64,000 nt of DNA from Cocleimonas flava (GTDB lineage: Bacteria > Pseudomonadota > Gammaproteobacteria > Thiotrichales > Thiotrichaceae), in NCBI RefSeq assembly GCF_004339015.1, contig NZ_SMFQ01000002.1:559351-623350 (forward strand), read 5' to 3'. Below, piece after piece: positions 16,961 to 26,225 of the stretch. The notes beneath the pieces are model-generated. The model was given only the letters and a program-made list of their open reading frames with translations, did no database searches and was not told the DNA's origin. Made by a program: the position numbers and the translations under genes. Position 1 is the first letter of the stretch. The number at the start of each line of letters is the position of its first letter.

Positions 16961-17452
16961 TTAAAAAAACACCAACAGTATTGCAGTTGCCAAAGCCAAA
17001 ACCAGCATAATTAAAAAGAAACCACCGATACGTGACTTTGTTTCTTCTTCCCTGACATTGCTTTCTGCTTTGTTGCGTAGTTTTTCGATGTGCTTCTCTA
17101 AAGGCAGACCTTCCAGCTTCCCTTTATAGGCTGCAACTCCACCTTTCACATTAATCAATGGGATCAGCATGTCTATATTCGCTCTCGCGACCAAAGCATT
17201 TTGTGTGGGTGAAAAATAATCCACATGCTTCTTCTCTACACGCTTTAAAATATCATCTCGACATGTCTCGTGCATGGCCTCATAACTTTCTTTGAGCATT
17301 TCCCGATTGCGCTTTAAGGATAGCTGTAACTCGTTTAAAGAAGCAGCTGATGCAGGCTTCATCACCCTTACCAGATAGTCATCTCCTTTGATATTAAGTT
17401 TAAAGCTCCCTGCTGGCGTTATGCTGGATTCATAATCATGCTCATCACTCAT
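16961..17452 (-). CDS. Tail-anchored hypothetical protein
   Basis: 163 residues. A charged, helical cytoplasmic part (about 1-140, with coiled-coil character around 40-70 and 115-140) ends in one hydrophobic segment at the C-terminus (about 143-163, IGGFFLIMLVLALATAILLVFF). This predicts a C-tail-anchored inner-membrane protein. It is coupled to apaH by a 4-base overlap (17449-17452). I do not recognise the family. Confidence 0.75.
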   Translation of the reverse strand: MSDEHDYESSITPAGSFKLNIKGDDYLVRVMKPASAASLNELQLSLKRNREMLKESYEAMHETCRDDILKRVEKKHVDYFSPTQNALVARANIDMLIPLINVKGGVAAYKGKLEGLPLEKHIEKLRNKAESNVREEETKSRIGGFFLIMLVLALATAILLVFF

Positions 17453-18276
17453 GAAAGATTCCCACAGGTTTCACTAATTAAAGGATAAGCATCGCCGTCG
17501 AGTCTCACTGCTGTCAATTGCCGACCCCAGACACACCCTGTATCCAAAGAGGTAACATTATCATCATGGTAATATCCTAAACTTGACCAATGTCCGAAAA
17601 TTATACGTAAAGGAATCTGTTTTCTACCTTTCCATAAGAACCACGGAACTTGCTTGGTGGAACCAGGTTTTGTCATTTTAGGGACACCATTCAGTTTTAA
17701 ATCCAGAGAACCATCTTTCACATTGCAATATCTCATTCGCATAAAGGCATTCAGAATATATCTGTGACGCTCATACGATTGTAGATCTTCACTCCACAAA
17801 TTGGGTTTATTGCCATAAACCTGCCTGAGCCACTCCTTGGTGTCATCCCCACGCAACGGCACTTGAATCTCTTTGGCATATTTTTTGGCTTCTTTTAGTG
17901 TCCATTGAGGCGATATTCCGGCATGCGCCATGCAAACGCCCAGTTTTTTATCCACATGAAACACTTTTTGATGCCTTAACCACTCAATCAATTCTTCACG
18001 ATGCTTAGATTTTAGGAATTTTTTTAAGCTAGGACTTTTAGGAAGAACCCCATAGTGCATAGCAATAAGGCTAATGTCATGGTTTCCTAAAACAGTCAGT
18101 GAAGCATCTCCCAGACCTTTAATGAATCTCACGGTTTTTAATGATTTTGTGCCGCGATTAACCAAATCGCCGACAAACCAGAGTTGGTCGTTTTCAGGAG
18201 AAAACTGTATTTTTTCTAGTAGGCGTTGCAATGAATCATAACAGCCTTGCACATCCCCAATTGCGTAAATCGCCAT
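17449..18276 (-). CDS. apaH: Symmetrical bis(5'-nucleosyl)-tetraphosphatase
   Basis: I place the start at the ATG at 18276, since family members begin MAxYxIGD; the frame is open to 18342. About 275 residues. The PPP-phosphatase motifs are GDVQGC (residue 7 on), GDLVNRG and GNHD, with downstream FGHWSSLGY and LDTGCVWGRQLTAVRLD. It hydrolyses Ap4A to two ADP, limiting alarmone levels. The Gln in GDVQG, where the PPP motif has His, is usual for ApaH of many gammaproteobacteria. It is divergent from glnK. Confidence 0.93.
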   Translation of the reverse strand: MAIYAIGDVQGCYDSLQRLLEKIQFSPENDQLWFVGDLVNRGTKSLKTVRFIKGLGDASLTVLGNHDISLIAMHYGVLPKSPSLKKFLKSKHREELIEWLRHQKVFHVDKKLGVCMAHAGISPQWTLKEAKKYAKEIQVPLRGDDTKEWLRQVYGNKPNLWSEDLQSYERHRYILNAFMRMRYCNVKDGSLDLKLNGVPKMTKPGSTKQVPWFLWKGRKQIPLRIIFGHWSSLGYYHDDNVTSLDTGCVWGRQLTAVRLDGDAYPLISETCGNLS

Positions 18277-18413
18277 CTTTTCATCAACACTACAGTTAAA
18301 GTTTAATTTTACCTTTTTTATTTCAAAAATCACACCCAGCAAACGAAAACCTTTACTGAAATTGGGCGGCTCTCCCTTTCAAATCAATTATAGGTTATTA
18401 TTCTGCGCTCTAA

Positions 18414-18776
<363 letters not shown>

Positions 18777-18778
18777 CT

Positions 18779-20113
18779 ATGGGCTGTCATTCGAAAAGCG
18801 TAAACGCACCTCTATCTATCAAATTTTTTTTTAAACTCCTTTCTTTACTCCTCCTCAGTTTTCCTTTTTTAGCTCAGGCTGATGAATTAAACGGATCCAA
18901 CACAGCATGGATTCTCACCGCTACAGCACTGGTTTTATTTATGACACTGCCAGGACTAGCTTTGTTTTACGGAGGCCTGGTTGGCAAGAAAAATGTGCTA
19001 TCAATACTCATGCAATGTTTCGCCATTGCGGGTATCGCCAGTATCCTTTGGCTAATCGTTGGTTACAGTATTGCTTTTGATGAAGGTAATCCGTACTTCG
19101 GCGGTATGGGCAAATTCTTATTCAATGGCATCACCGAAAGCTCATTAGCTGGAGATATTCCTGAGTCATTATTCGCATTGTTTCAGATGACTTTCGCCAT
19201 TATCACTCCGGCTTTAATCATCGGTGGATTTGCAGAACGTACTAAGTTCTCGGCTGTTCTATTATTTTCTGCACTGTGGATTGTCTTGGTTTACGCACCA
19301 GTAACGCATTGGGTTTGGGGCGGTGGATGGCTTCAGCAAATGGGTCTTCTCGATTTTGCTGGTGGTACCGTGGTTCACGTTACAGCAGGTGTTGCCGCAT
19401 TGGTCGCAGCCATTATGATAGGCCCCCGAAGACAATTTGGTAAATCAGCCACAACACCACACAATATGACAATGACCGTTACCGGCGCAGGCATGTTATG
19501 GGTTGGATGGTTTGGTTTTAACGGTGGTAGTGCATTAGCTGCTAATGGTGACGCCGCAATGGCAATGCTAGTGACGCATATCTCTGCCGCTACCGGAGCA
19601 ATCACCTGGATGTTTTACGAGTGGATCAAGTTCGGGAAACCAACAGCTCTAGGTACCGTTACAGGAATGGTCGCAGGCTTGGGAACGATTACACCCGCTT
19701 CTGGATACGTTGGCCCTGCTGGCGCTTTAGTGATGGGTTTTGTTGCTGGCGTCGTCTGTTTCAACGCGGTTATTATCATCAAACAAAAATGGAAAATTGA
19801 TGATTCACTAGACGTTTTCCCAGTTCACGGTGTCGGCGGAATTATCGGCACGCTAATGGCTGCTGTTTTTGCCTCGACTGAAATAGGTATTTTCAGTGGT
19901 CAGGGTTTCAGCAAAGAGAGCATTACTTCAATCGGTGAGCAATTTGGTGTTCAAGCGATTGGTGTCGCTTCTACCTTTATCTACACAGCGATCGTTACCT
20001 ACATACTATTCAAAATCGTTAGTTTGATGACCAATGGTTTACGCGTCGATCAAGATCAGGAAACACAAGGTCTGGATATCATCGATCATGAAGAACGTGG
20101 CTACGAACTTTAA
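18779..20113 (+). CDS. amtB: Ammonium transporter
   Basis: 444 residues. A signal peptide precedes mature DELNGSNTAWILTATALVLFMTLPGLALFYGGLV. Eleven membrane helices follow. The twin-His pore is seen in PVTHWVWGGGW and FPVHGVGGIIGTL, and the GlnK-docking cytoplasmic tail is present at the end. It conducts ammonium/ammonia into the cell. It starts 2 bases after the glnK stop codon, so the two are one transcript. A palindromic repeat pair follows the gene and could act as terminator. Confidence 0.97.
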   Translation: MGCHSKSVNAPLSIKFFFKLLSLLLLSFPFLAQADELNGSNTAWILTATALVLFMTLPGLALFYGGLVGKKNVLSILMQCFAIAGIASILWLIVGYSIAFDEGNPYFGGMGKFLFNGITESSLAGDIPESLFALFQMTFAIITPALIIGGFAERTKFSAVLLFSALWIVLVYAPVTHWVWGGGWLQQMGLLDFAGGTVVHVTAGVAALVAAIMIGPRRQFGKSATTPHNMTMTVTGAGMLWVGWFGFNGGSALAANGDAAMAMLVTHISAATGAITWMFYEWIKFGKPTALGTVTGMVAGLGTITPASGYVGPAGALVMGFVAGVVCFNAVIIIKQKWKIDDSLDVFPVHGVGGIIGTLMAAVFASTEIGIFSGQGFSKESITSIGEQFGVQAIGVASTFIYTAIVTYILFKIVSLMTNGLRVDQDQETQGLDIIDHEERGYEL

Positions 20114-20134
20114 TCGTTATGCTTAGAGCAGCAT

Positions 20135-20199
20135 AAAAAACCGCTGTAAGTAGGGGGGTGGCTTTATAAAGTCCCCCCCCTACTTATAGGCACTTTTTC
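20135..20199. repeat. Inverted pair of the dispersed G-rich repeat (65-bp palindrome)
   Basis: A plus-oriented copy (20135-20166: A-run, CCGCTGTAAGTAGGGGGGTG, GCTTTA) abuts a minus-oriented copy (20166-20199: TAAAG, CCCCCCCCTACTTATAGGCA, T-run). The two copies pair with few mismatches, giving a potential stem of about 30 bp with almost no loop. It lies 22 bases behind the amtB stop codon; the plus-strand transcript ends in a U-run, so it could terminate glnK-amtB. Confidence 0.92.
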
Positions 20200-20242
20200 T
20201 AGTATCATGGGATTAACCAAACCCATAACTTAAGGATTTTTA

Positions 20243-21274
20243 ATGAGTCAAACGATGAAATCTGCATTCAACAGAATCCTTCTCATCGTCCTTATCACTT
20301 TCCTCTCTCAATTATCATCAGCCTGCAGCACAGTTCAGTATTACGCTCAGGGCGCAAAAGGCCATTTAGCGTTAATGAGTCAACGCAAACCCGTCAAACA
20401 AGTGCTTGTCGATAAAAACGTCTCTGACAAACGCAAGCAACAACTTAAAGAAGTTCTGGAGATTCGTCAGTTCGCATACGACCGACTGAAACTCCCACAA
20501 AATAACAGCTACACAAGTTATGTCGAACTTAAGAGAAAAGCGGTTAGCTGGAATGTCATCGCAAACCCTAAATATTCGATGAGCCCAGTACAGACATGCT
20601 TTCCTTTTGTGGGTTGTGTGAGTTATCTGGTTTATTTCTCCCCCGAAGCCGCCAAGCGAGAAGCAGAAAAACAAAAGAAACTCGGACGCGATACTCACAT
20701 TATCGAATCACCTGCTTATTCGACGCTGGGTGTTTTCGATGACCCGATCCTAAGTACCATGCTCAGCAGAAGTAGCAGCTCGACTGCGGAAGTGATATTC
20801 CACGAATTAGCACATCAACGCCTGTATCGAAAAAATAATTCCGCATTTAACGAAGCCTTTGCCAGCGCGGTTGGACAGGAAGGAACGCGATTGTGGCTAA
20901 AGGAAAAACACCCGGAGAAACTGGAACGATACGAGCAACATCTTAAAAAACGCTGGGCATTTTTCAATTTGCTGATTAACACCAGTAGCGAGTTGAAGGC
21001 GTGGTATTCGCACAACTATGAAGAGACAGTTACCGAGAAAGGCAAACGGCGAATCTATCAACAACTCAATGAAAAATATGCGCGCTTAAAACAAAGCTGG
21101 GGAGGCGATAAACGCTTCGACAAATGGTTTACACAATCACCTGTCAATAATGCCAAACTCTCAGCAATTGGGGTTTACTACAAACAAGTACCAGAATTTT
21201 CACGGCAGTTAAAAGCATTAAATTACGACTTCGGAAAATTCTACAGATACTATGAGAAACAAGAAGAGCATTAA
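20243..21274 (+). CDS. Predicted zinc aminopeptidase lipoprotein (DUF2265/Aminopep family)
   Basis: 343 residues. A lipoprotein signal ends in LSSAC (Cys28). The body contains YYAQGAKGHLALMSQRKPV, a hallmark of this family, and the zinc motif HELAHQ, followed by FNEAFASAVGQEG, in which Glu is the likely third ligand. Predicted to be membrane-attached, on the periplasmic side. The real substrate is unknown. It stands alone, with a repeat pair in front and a single repeat behind. Confidence 0.88.
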   Translation: MSQTMKSAFNRILLIVLITFLSQLSSACSTVQYYAQGAKGHLALMSQRKPVKQVLVDKNVSDKRKQQLKEVLEIRQFAYDRLKLPQNNSYTSYVELKRKAVSWNVIANPKYSMSPVQTCFPFVGCVSYLVYFSPEAAKREAEKQKKLGRDTHIIESPAYSTLGVFDDPILSTMLSRSSSSTAEVIFHELAHQRLYRKNNSAFNEAFASAVGQEGTRLWLKEKHPEKLERYEQHLKKRWAFFNLLINTSSELKAWYSHNYEETVTEKGKRRIYQQLNEKYARLKQSWGGDKRFDKWFTQSPVNNAKLSAIGVYYKQVPEFSRQLKALNYDFGKFYRYYEKQEEH

Positions 21275-21298
21275 AAAGTATCGGTAAAAAGCACCAGT

Positions 21299-21330
21299 AA
21301 AAAACCGCCTGTAAGTAGGGGGGTGGCTTA
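21299..21330 (+). repeat. Dispersed G-rich repeat
   Basis: A-run, then CCGCCTGTAAGTAGGGGGGT and GGCTTA. It lies between convergent genes (peptidase and MOSC protein), 25 bases behind the peptidase stop codon. Its sequence is almost identical to the left half of the palindrome at 20135-20166. Confidence 0.92.
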
Positions 21331-21350
21331 ATTAAAAACCACGATTCAAA

Positions 21351-22169
21351 CTAGGACGTTTGCTCCAAACGATCCCCCACACGAATCACTCCCTGTTGCT
21401 GGTGAATCACGTTCATCCCAAAAAACACCTTATTATTCCACTTACGGTATTTTGATAATGTCGCAATCGGCTCCTGCCCTACCCGCTTACCAAGATCAGG
21501 ATCGACCATAGGCATTGGGCAACGGCTGCAAGGTTTTACGCCCTTCATCGGCACGCCAGCAATTGAAAAACTGCTTAAATCGTCTTCGGCATAAGCGTCA
21601 CAACCGGCGATAACGACATTGGGGCGAAAGCGGCGCATATCCACGTCTTTATCCAGCCTTTGATTTAAATCGGATAATGATTCTTCAGAGATAAACAACA
21701 TGGGAAAGCCATCTGCGAAACCTGTTTGTTCGCCCTCTTCTGCAAACTCCAGATCACATTGGCGCATCACGTCATCGGCAATATAGACAAGATGGCAATC
21801 GACGCCCAAACAATCGCTTAACCATGCATCGGCTTCAGCACCGACTTTCTGCACTTGAAGTTCATCACCCCAGATAAGCACATCCATTTTTTCTGAATCA
21901 TCATCTGTGTTTGCAACAATATGAGAACCTTTGCCTTCCATGCTTAAGGTTAATTGAGCATTCTCCTGACTGGCATCTATATCCGTTTTAATCAATGCCA
22001 TTTGCGGAATGGTTCTTTGTGAGAGAAATTTACCGTCAGGCGATACCAGCATCCAGCGTCGATCATATTTCAAGCCCATATTATCTATTTTAGATTCTTT
22101 CAGCTCTATACCAGCTAATGATTTAACCGGGTAAATTATTAAACGGGTTACCTTCACTTCACTTGTCAT
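21351..22169 (-). CDS. MOSC domain protein (YcbX-like)
   Basis: 272 residues. An N-terminal MOSC beta-barrel domain (VTRLIIYPVKSLAGIELKES, YDRRWMLVSPDGKFLSQR) is followed by the MOSC domain with the sulfur-carrier Cys region (KPCSRCPMPMVDPDLGKR). Relatives use the molybdenum cofactor to reduce N-hydroxylated compounds or act as sulfur-transfer proteins. The E. coli YcbX C-terminal 2Fe-2S ferredoxin domain is missing here, so an external electron donor would be needed. It is divergent from the flavoprotein gene. Confidence 0.87.
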   Translation of the reverse strand: MTSEVKVTRLIIYPVKSLAGIELKESKIDNMGLKYDRRWMLVSPDGKFLSQRTIPQMALIKTDIDASQENAQLTLSMEGKGSHIVANTDDDSEKMDVLIWGDELQVQKVGAEADAWLSDCLGVDCHLVYIADDVMRQCDLEFAEEGEQTGFADGFPMLFISEESLSDLNQRLDKDVDMRRFRPNVVIAGCDAYAEDDLSSFSIAGVPMKGVKPCSRCPMPMVDPDLGKRVGQEPIATLSKYRKWNNKVFFGMNVIHQQQGVIRVGDRLEQTS

Positions 22170-22220
22170 TTGTTGTTTACGCCATGATTGTTTTCACATA
22201 AATTCAGAGTGAGTTACCGA

Positions 22221-22249
22221 TTGAATATTAGAATTTACTAATATATAAT
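22221..22249 (+). promoter_or_regulatory. Sigma-70 promoter for the flavoprotein gene
   Basis: TTGAAT (22221-22226) and TATAAT (22244-22249) are separated by 17 bases, a near-consensus housekeeping promoter. It reads toward the gene starting at 22319, leaving a leader of about 60 bases. Confidence 0.7.
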
Positions 22250-22318
22250 TTATCGAGTATTTACTCACGTTGGTCTTCTCAGCAAGACTTAACTCCATAA
22301 TAGCAACTGGAAGAAATC

Positions 22319-23455
22319 ATGGCTCAGGAAATTACTATTATTGGTGCTGGTTTTGCCGCACTTACTGCAATCAGAGAAATTCGTAAAAGCGATAAAGACA
22401 TCAAGATTACGCTGATCGCACCCAAAGCCGAGTTTATTTTCTTACCCAGCCTGATCTGGATTCCTTCCGGGCAAAGAACTGGCGATGATTTACGCATTAA
22501 TCTTGATGCTTTTTTCAAGAAGCACAACATCCACTTTTTTGCGGGAAGCGTTACGGCTATTCAAGATGTCGGACGCACTGTAATTACCGATAACGGTGAG
22601 ATTAAAAACGATGCCTTGATCATTGCAAGCGGTGGGCGTTTTATCAAAAAACTACCGGGTATCGAGCACGCAATAACCATTTGCGAAGGCATTGAAGCCG
22701 CAGAAAAAATGCGCGATAAAATCAAAGCCATGGATGGCGGCACCATTACACTTGGTTTTGGTGGCAACCCTAAAGAGCCCTCTGCGATGCGTGGCGGTCC
22801 CATGTTTGAATTGCTATTTGGGTTAGACACACAATTACGTCAGGAAGATCGTCGCGATAAATTCAAGTTGATATTTTTCAGTCCTGCGCCTAAACCCGGC
22901 GCACGTTTAGGCGAAAATGCAGTAAAAGGCATTCTCAAGCAAATGAAAACCCGCGGAATCGAAACGCATCTTGGGCATAAAATGAAACACTTTACTGAAA
23001 ATAAAGTCACCACGGAAGGGGGTGAAATTGATACTGATCTGATTATTTTCATGCCGGGCATGACAGGACCTTCGTTTGCCGCCAATACGGAAATGCCGTT
23101 AAGCCCAGGCGGTTTAATCCAATCGAATATGAATTGTGAAGTGGAAGGTTTCGAACATTGTTATGTGGCTGGAGACGCAGGTAGCTTCCCGGGCCCAGAC
23201 TGGAAACCAAAGCAGGCGCACATGGCTGATTTACAAGCAGAAGCTGCCGCTAAAAACTTATTAGATGGCCTCAAGGGTAAAGCAGCAACTCACACATTCA
23301 AATACGAACTGGCTTGCATCATCGACTCCAATGACAAAGGCACACTGGCGTTTCGAAATGAAAAACGCACTATCACAATTCCTCCCTGCCGTTTGTTACA
23401 CTACGTTAAGAAAGGCTTCGAGTGGAATTATCTGCGCGCATACCGCAACCCATAA
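22319..23455 (+). CDS. FAD-dependent pyridine nucleotide-disulfide / SQR-superfamily oxidoreductase
   Basis: 378 residues with a GGAAGAAATC leader before the ATG. The N-terminal FAD-binding motif is ITIIGAGFAALTAIREI, and a second flavin motif lies near CYVAGDAGSF. The layout (FLPSLIWIPSGQR, LIIASGGR, FKYELACIIDSNDKG) resembles sulfide:quinone oxidoreductases. However, the position that holds a catalytic Cys in many SQRs reads GGNPKEPSAMRGGP, with no Cys; Cys122 and Cys333 are the main candidates left. I therefore name only the superfamily. It is probably membrane-peripheral and quinone-reducing, and it starts a run of three plus-strand genes. Confidence 0.8.
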   Translation: MAQEITIIGAGFAALTAIREIRKSDKDIKITLIAPKAEFIFLPSLIWIPSGQRTGDDLRINLDAFFKKHNIHFFAGSVTAIQDVGRTVITDNGEIKNDALIIASGGRFIKKLPGIEHAITICEGIEAAEKMRDKIKAMDGGTITLGFGGNPKEPSAMRGGPMFELLFGLDTQLRQEDRRDKFKLIFFSPAPKPGARLGENAVKGILKQMKTRGIETHLGHKMKHFTENKVTTEGGEIDTDLIIFMPGMTGPSFAANTEMPLSPGGLIQSNMNCEVEGFEHCYVAGDAGSFPGPDWKPKQAHMADLQAEAAAKNLLDGLKGKAATHTFKYELACIIDSNDKGTLAFRNEKRTITIPPCRLLHYVKKGFEWNYLRAYRNP

Positions 23456-23529
23456 GTCTTAAATTAGATTAGAAAATCTCTCGGTGATTATGCTATGTTA
23501 TCCACGGATTTTTGAGGAGATATAATAGT

Positions 23530-24312
23530 TTGTTTAAATTCGCTGCTGACCGCATACCCATTACCGTCATTCTTTTATTGACCCTATTAGACTTTGTTGT
23601 TTTCCTCAATACGGAAAGTATCTGGATCTTCTCTATTTATCTTGCGGTTATGATTCTTCCTAAAGCCTGTATTAGCGCGTGGAACCATCACCATCAGCAT
23701 GCTCAGGTTTTTAAGCACAAAGCGCTGAATAGAATTCTCGAAATTTTCTATGCCCTACATACTGGCATAACCACTAATTTATGGGTGCTGCACCACAATA
23801 TGGGGCACCACCGCAATTTTCTTGACCAAACAAAAGACCAAAGTCGCTGGAAAAGAAAAGACGGTAGCACCATGAATCGTTTGGAGTACACTTTAAGCGT
23901 TGCACTAACCGCGTACCCACGCGGTTATAAGGTCGGCAAACAGTACCCAAAAATGCAAAAAGAATTCTTAGTCTACACTGGCGTAACCATCGCGATACTG
24001 ATCGGATTAACCATCTACAGCCCGTTAAGTGCTCTATTTGTGTTTATTTTCCCGATGGTGATCAGCCTGCTTTACACGGCTTATGCGACCTCAAAGCATC
24101 ACCGTGGATTAGATACTTCTGATCAATTTGCAGCGTCTTACAATAATACCTCTAAGCTCTATAACTGGCTCACTGGAAATCTTGGTTACCATACCGCGCA
24201 CCATTATAAGCACGGAATTCACTGGTCTAAATTACCTGAATTACACGAGCAAATTAAAGCGAAGATTCCTGACTACTGCTACGAAAAGCCGTTTTGGAAA
24301 AAAAGCAGTTAA
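23530..24312 (+). CDS. Membrane fatty-acid desaturase/hydroxylase family protein
   Basis: I choose a TTG start at 23530 because AGGAGA (23515-23520) is properly spaced; an upstream in-frame TTG at 23512 lies within that site. About 260 residues. Hydrophobic segments alternate with three His boxes: HHHQH, HHNMGHH and HTAHHYKHG. These bind the di-iron centre of membrane desaturases and hydroxylases. The substrate (fatty acid, carotenoid or other lipid) cannot be read from sequence. It is 74 bases after the flavoprotein and 18 bases before a radical SAM gene. Confidence 0.85.
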   Translation: MFKFAADRIPITVILLLTLLDFVVFLNTESIWIFSIYLAVMILPKACISAWNHHHQHAQVFKHKALNRILEIFYALHTGITTNLWVLHHNMGHHRNFLDQTKDQSRWKRKDGSTMNRLEYTLSVALTAYPRGYKVGKQYPKMQKEFLVYTGVTIAILIGLTIYSPLSALFVFIFPMVISLLYTAYATSKHHRGLDTSDQFAASYNNTSKLYNWLTGNLGYHTAHHYKHGIHWSKLPELHEQIKAKIPDYCYEKPFWKKSS

Positions 24313-24330
24313 CTGGAATAGATACTCCCT

Positions 24331-25230
24331 ATGTTTAGCCAACCACCCGTAACCTATATCGAACCGGTTTTTCGCCCGCCCAGCGAAGGGCTCTCACTGA
24401 TCTTACAAGTGACGAATGGTTGTAGCTGGAATAACTGTACATTTTGTGAAATGTACACCGCGCCACAAAAGAAATTTGCACCCAAATCCGAAGACAAAGT
24501 CTTAGAAGAAATCAAACGCTGTGGCCAACAACTTGGGCAGATTCGCCGTGTTTTTCTTGGTGATGGTGATGCTATGGCATTATCGGTTCGCCGCCTTAAA
24601 ACCATACTGGAAGCAATCAAAGAACACTTACCTTCGGTAACTCGTGTATCGGCCTATTGCCTGCCTAGAAACATAAAACGAAAGACCGTTGAAGAACTCC
24701 AGGAACTACGCGACCTAGGCTTATCGCTGATTTATATCGGCGCCGAATCTGGCGATGACGAAGTGCTTGAAAAGATCAATAAGGGCGAAACATTCGAATC
24801 GACTAAAGATGCCATACTCAAAGCCAAAGCGGCGAATATCAAATCATCAGTAATGATCATCAATGGCATGGGTGGTAAAGAATATTCGAAGCAACATGCG
24901 ATTAGATCAGCAGAATTGGTCAATGCGACACAGCCCGATTATGTAGCAACGCTGGTGCTCTTTTTCAGCCATGGTAAAGAAAAAGTAGAAGCGGGTTTTG
25001 GCGGTACATTTACTCCACTCAATACCGCAGAGCTGTGCGAAGAAATGCGTACTTTTATCGAGCATACGAAGCTAGAAAAATCTATTTTCCGCAGTGACCA
25101 TGTTTCGAATCATCTGGTTTTAAAAGGCGTTCTTGGTAAAGACAAACAGAACATGCTGGATGATATCGATGATGCTATTCAACACTTTAAAGCACACCCT
25201 GAAATCCAGCATCAAGTGACTAGCTTTTAG
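24331..25230 (+). CDS. Radical SAM protein of unknown function
   Basis: 299 residues. The iron-sulfur motif is CSWNNCTFC (Cys31, 36, 39), a Cx4Cx2C spacing instead of the canonical Cx3Cx2C. GDGDAM and IYIGAESGDDEVLEKINKG match the SAM-binding and Elp3/MiaB-like radical SAM barrel. No B12-binding domain, TRAM domain or extra Cys cluster is visible, so this is a short stand-alone core. It follows the desaturase gene by 18 bases and its 3' end overlaps the convergent DUF2520 gene by 11 bases. Function unknown. Confidence 0.85.
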   Translation: MFSQPPVTYIEPVFRPPSEGLSLILQVTNGCSWNNCTFCEMYTAPQKKFAPKSEDKVLEEIKRCGQQLGQIRRVFLGDGDAMALSVRRLKTILEAIKEHLPSVTRVSAYCLPRNIKRKTVEELQELRDLGLSLIYIGAESGDDEVLEKINKGETFESTKDAILKAKAANIKSSVMIINGMGGKEYSKQHAIRSAELVNATQPDYVATLVLFFSHGKEKVEAGFGGTFTPLNTAELCEEMRTFIEHTKLEKSIFRSDHVSNHLVLKGVLGKDKQNMLDDIDDAIQHFKAHPEIQHQVTSF

Positions 25231-26125
25231 CGTTTAAAATATCCCTTATTTTCTGCAGATTTTCTTTACCAGCAGAACCTTGCTTTTCTGATAAATCAGC
25301 GCTTATTTCCCCAAGTAATTTATAGATTTCACCTGCCGAGGTATTCCAGTCATTGACTGCCTGTAACTGCTTTGAAACAACTTGATAATCGCCACGAGCA
25401 ATCGGTCCCGTTAAAGCATTGGCAGTCCCCATCGCAAAAATATTATCGGCCGTGCCTTTGACAATCGGCTCGAGAATTTTCATCGCCATTTCTCGGTCGA
25501 CACCACTTTGAGCAAACGCATGGATGCTTAACTCCTGCAATGCGACCAGATAATTACAAGCGATCACACTCGCTGCGTGATAAATGAGTTTATTCTTGCC
25601 GTCCTCTCCTGCGTCGATATCAAAGCAAACGCCATCAATGACCTCGACCCATTTTTTTAAAACCGTAACTGCTTGCTCATCCCCTTCAAACCCACAATAC
25701 GTGTTTGCAAAGCTTTTAATCGCTTCTTTTGGGCTAGAAAAGCTTTTCACAGGGTGAAGGCTAGCGGTAACTACACCCCCCCACTTTGGGGCACTTTTTT
25801 CAGCGTTAATTATCGAAGCGGGTTTCGAGCCGCTGCAATGGAAGACAATATTTCCAGCTTTAACCACTCCGGTTTCTGCGAGCTGATTGATACAGTGTTC
25901 CAATTGATCATCGCCACAGCCGATTAAAAACACATCCGCTGCTTGCAAGCCAGACAACGAATCTAGCGGATTCCCTGCGCCAATGAATGCCACCGAGTCA
26001 TGTGCACTTTGTTGAGATTGATTAACCACATCACACATTTCAACCACCGCGGCGTTATGCCACAGATAGCCCAGTGTTTTAGCCACATTGCCACAGCCGA
26101 TAATACTCAGTTTCAGTTTTGTCAT
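25220..26125 (-). CDS. Rossmann-like / DUF2520 oxidoreductase-like protein
   Basis: I choose the ATG at 26125, which starts MTKLKLSIIGCGNVAKTLGYLW, a normal Rossmann beginning; the frame stays open to 26209. About 301 residues. The NAD(P)-binding motif is IIGCGNVA, followed by LIGCGDDQLEHC and FHCSGSKPAS...ASLHPVKSFSS. The DUF2520 C-terminal helical domain follows (IACNYLVALQELSIHAF). Relatives are annotated as F420- or NADP-dependent reductase-like but function is unsettled. Residues about 109-118 (EKSAPKWGGV), just before ASLHPVKSF, are encoded by an in-frame copy of the dispersed repeat. Confidence 0.85.
   Translation of the reverse strand: MTKLKLSIIGCGNVAKTLGYLWHNAAVVEMCDVVNQSQQSAHDSVAFIGAGNPLDSLSGLQAADVFLIGCGDDQLEHCINQLAETGVVKAGNIVFHCSGSKPASIINAEKSAPKWGGVVTASLHPVKSFSSPKEAIKSFANTYCGFEGDEQAVTVLKKWVEVIDGVCFDIDAGEDGKNKLIYHAASVIACNYLVALQELSIHAFAQSGVDREMAMKILEPIVKGTADNIFAMGTANALTGPIARGDYQVVSKQLQAVNDWNTSAGEIYKLLGEISADLSEKQGSAGKENLQKIRDILNAKS
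25773..25800 (-). repeat. Dispersed G-rich repeat inserted in frame in the DUF2520 gene
   Basis: Plus-strand ACACCCCCCCACTTTGGGGC, then ACTTTTTT. It is nearly identical to the C-rich strand of intergenic copies (31919-31952, 50219-50247). In the gene's sense orientation it encodes about ten residues without a stop or frameshift. Confidence 0.9.
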
Positions 26126-26225
26126 GCGATCAACCATTGATAGAAATTGTCCGAGACCAGAAGTATCACATACTCGATCTAAACTCAGCATATTTTCTCT
26201 AATTTTCATGCATATTTGACTTTAC

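Noticed and set aside
22319-23455. Firm call as sulfide:quinone oxidoreductase
   Set aside because: The expected catalytic Cys region is GGNPKEPSAMRGGP without Cys; only superfamily membership is supported.
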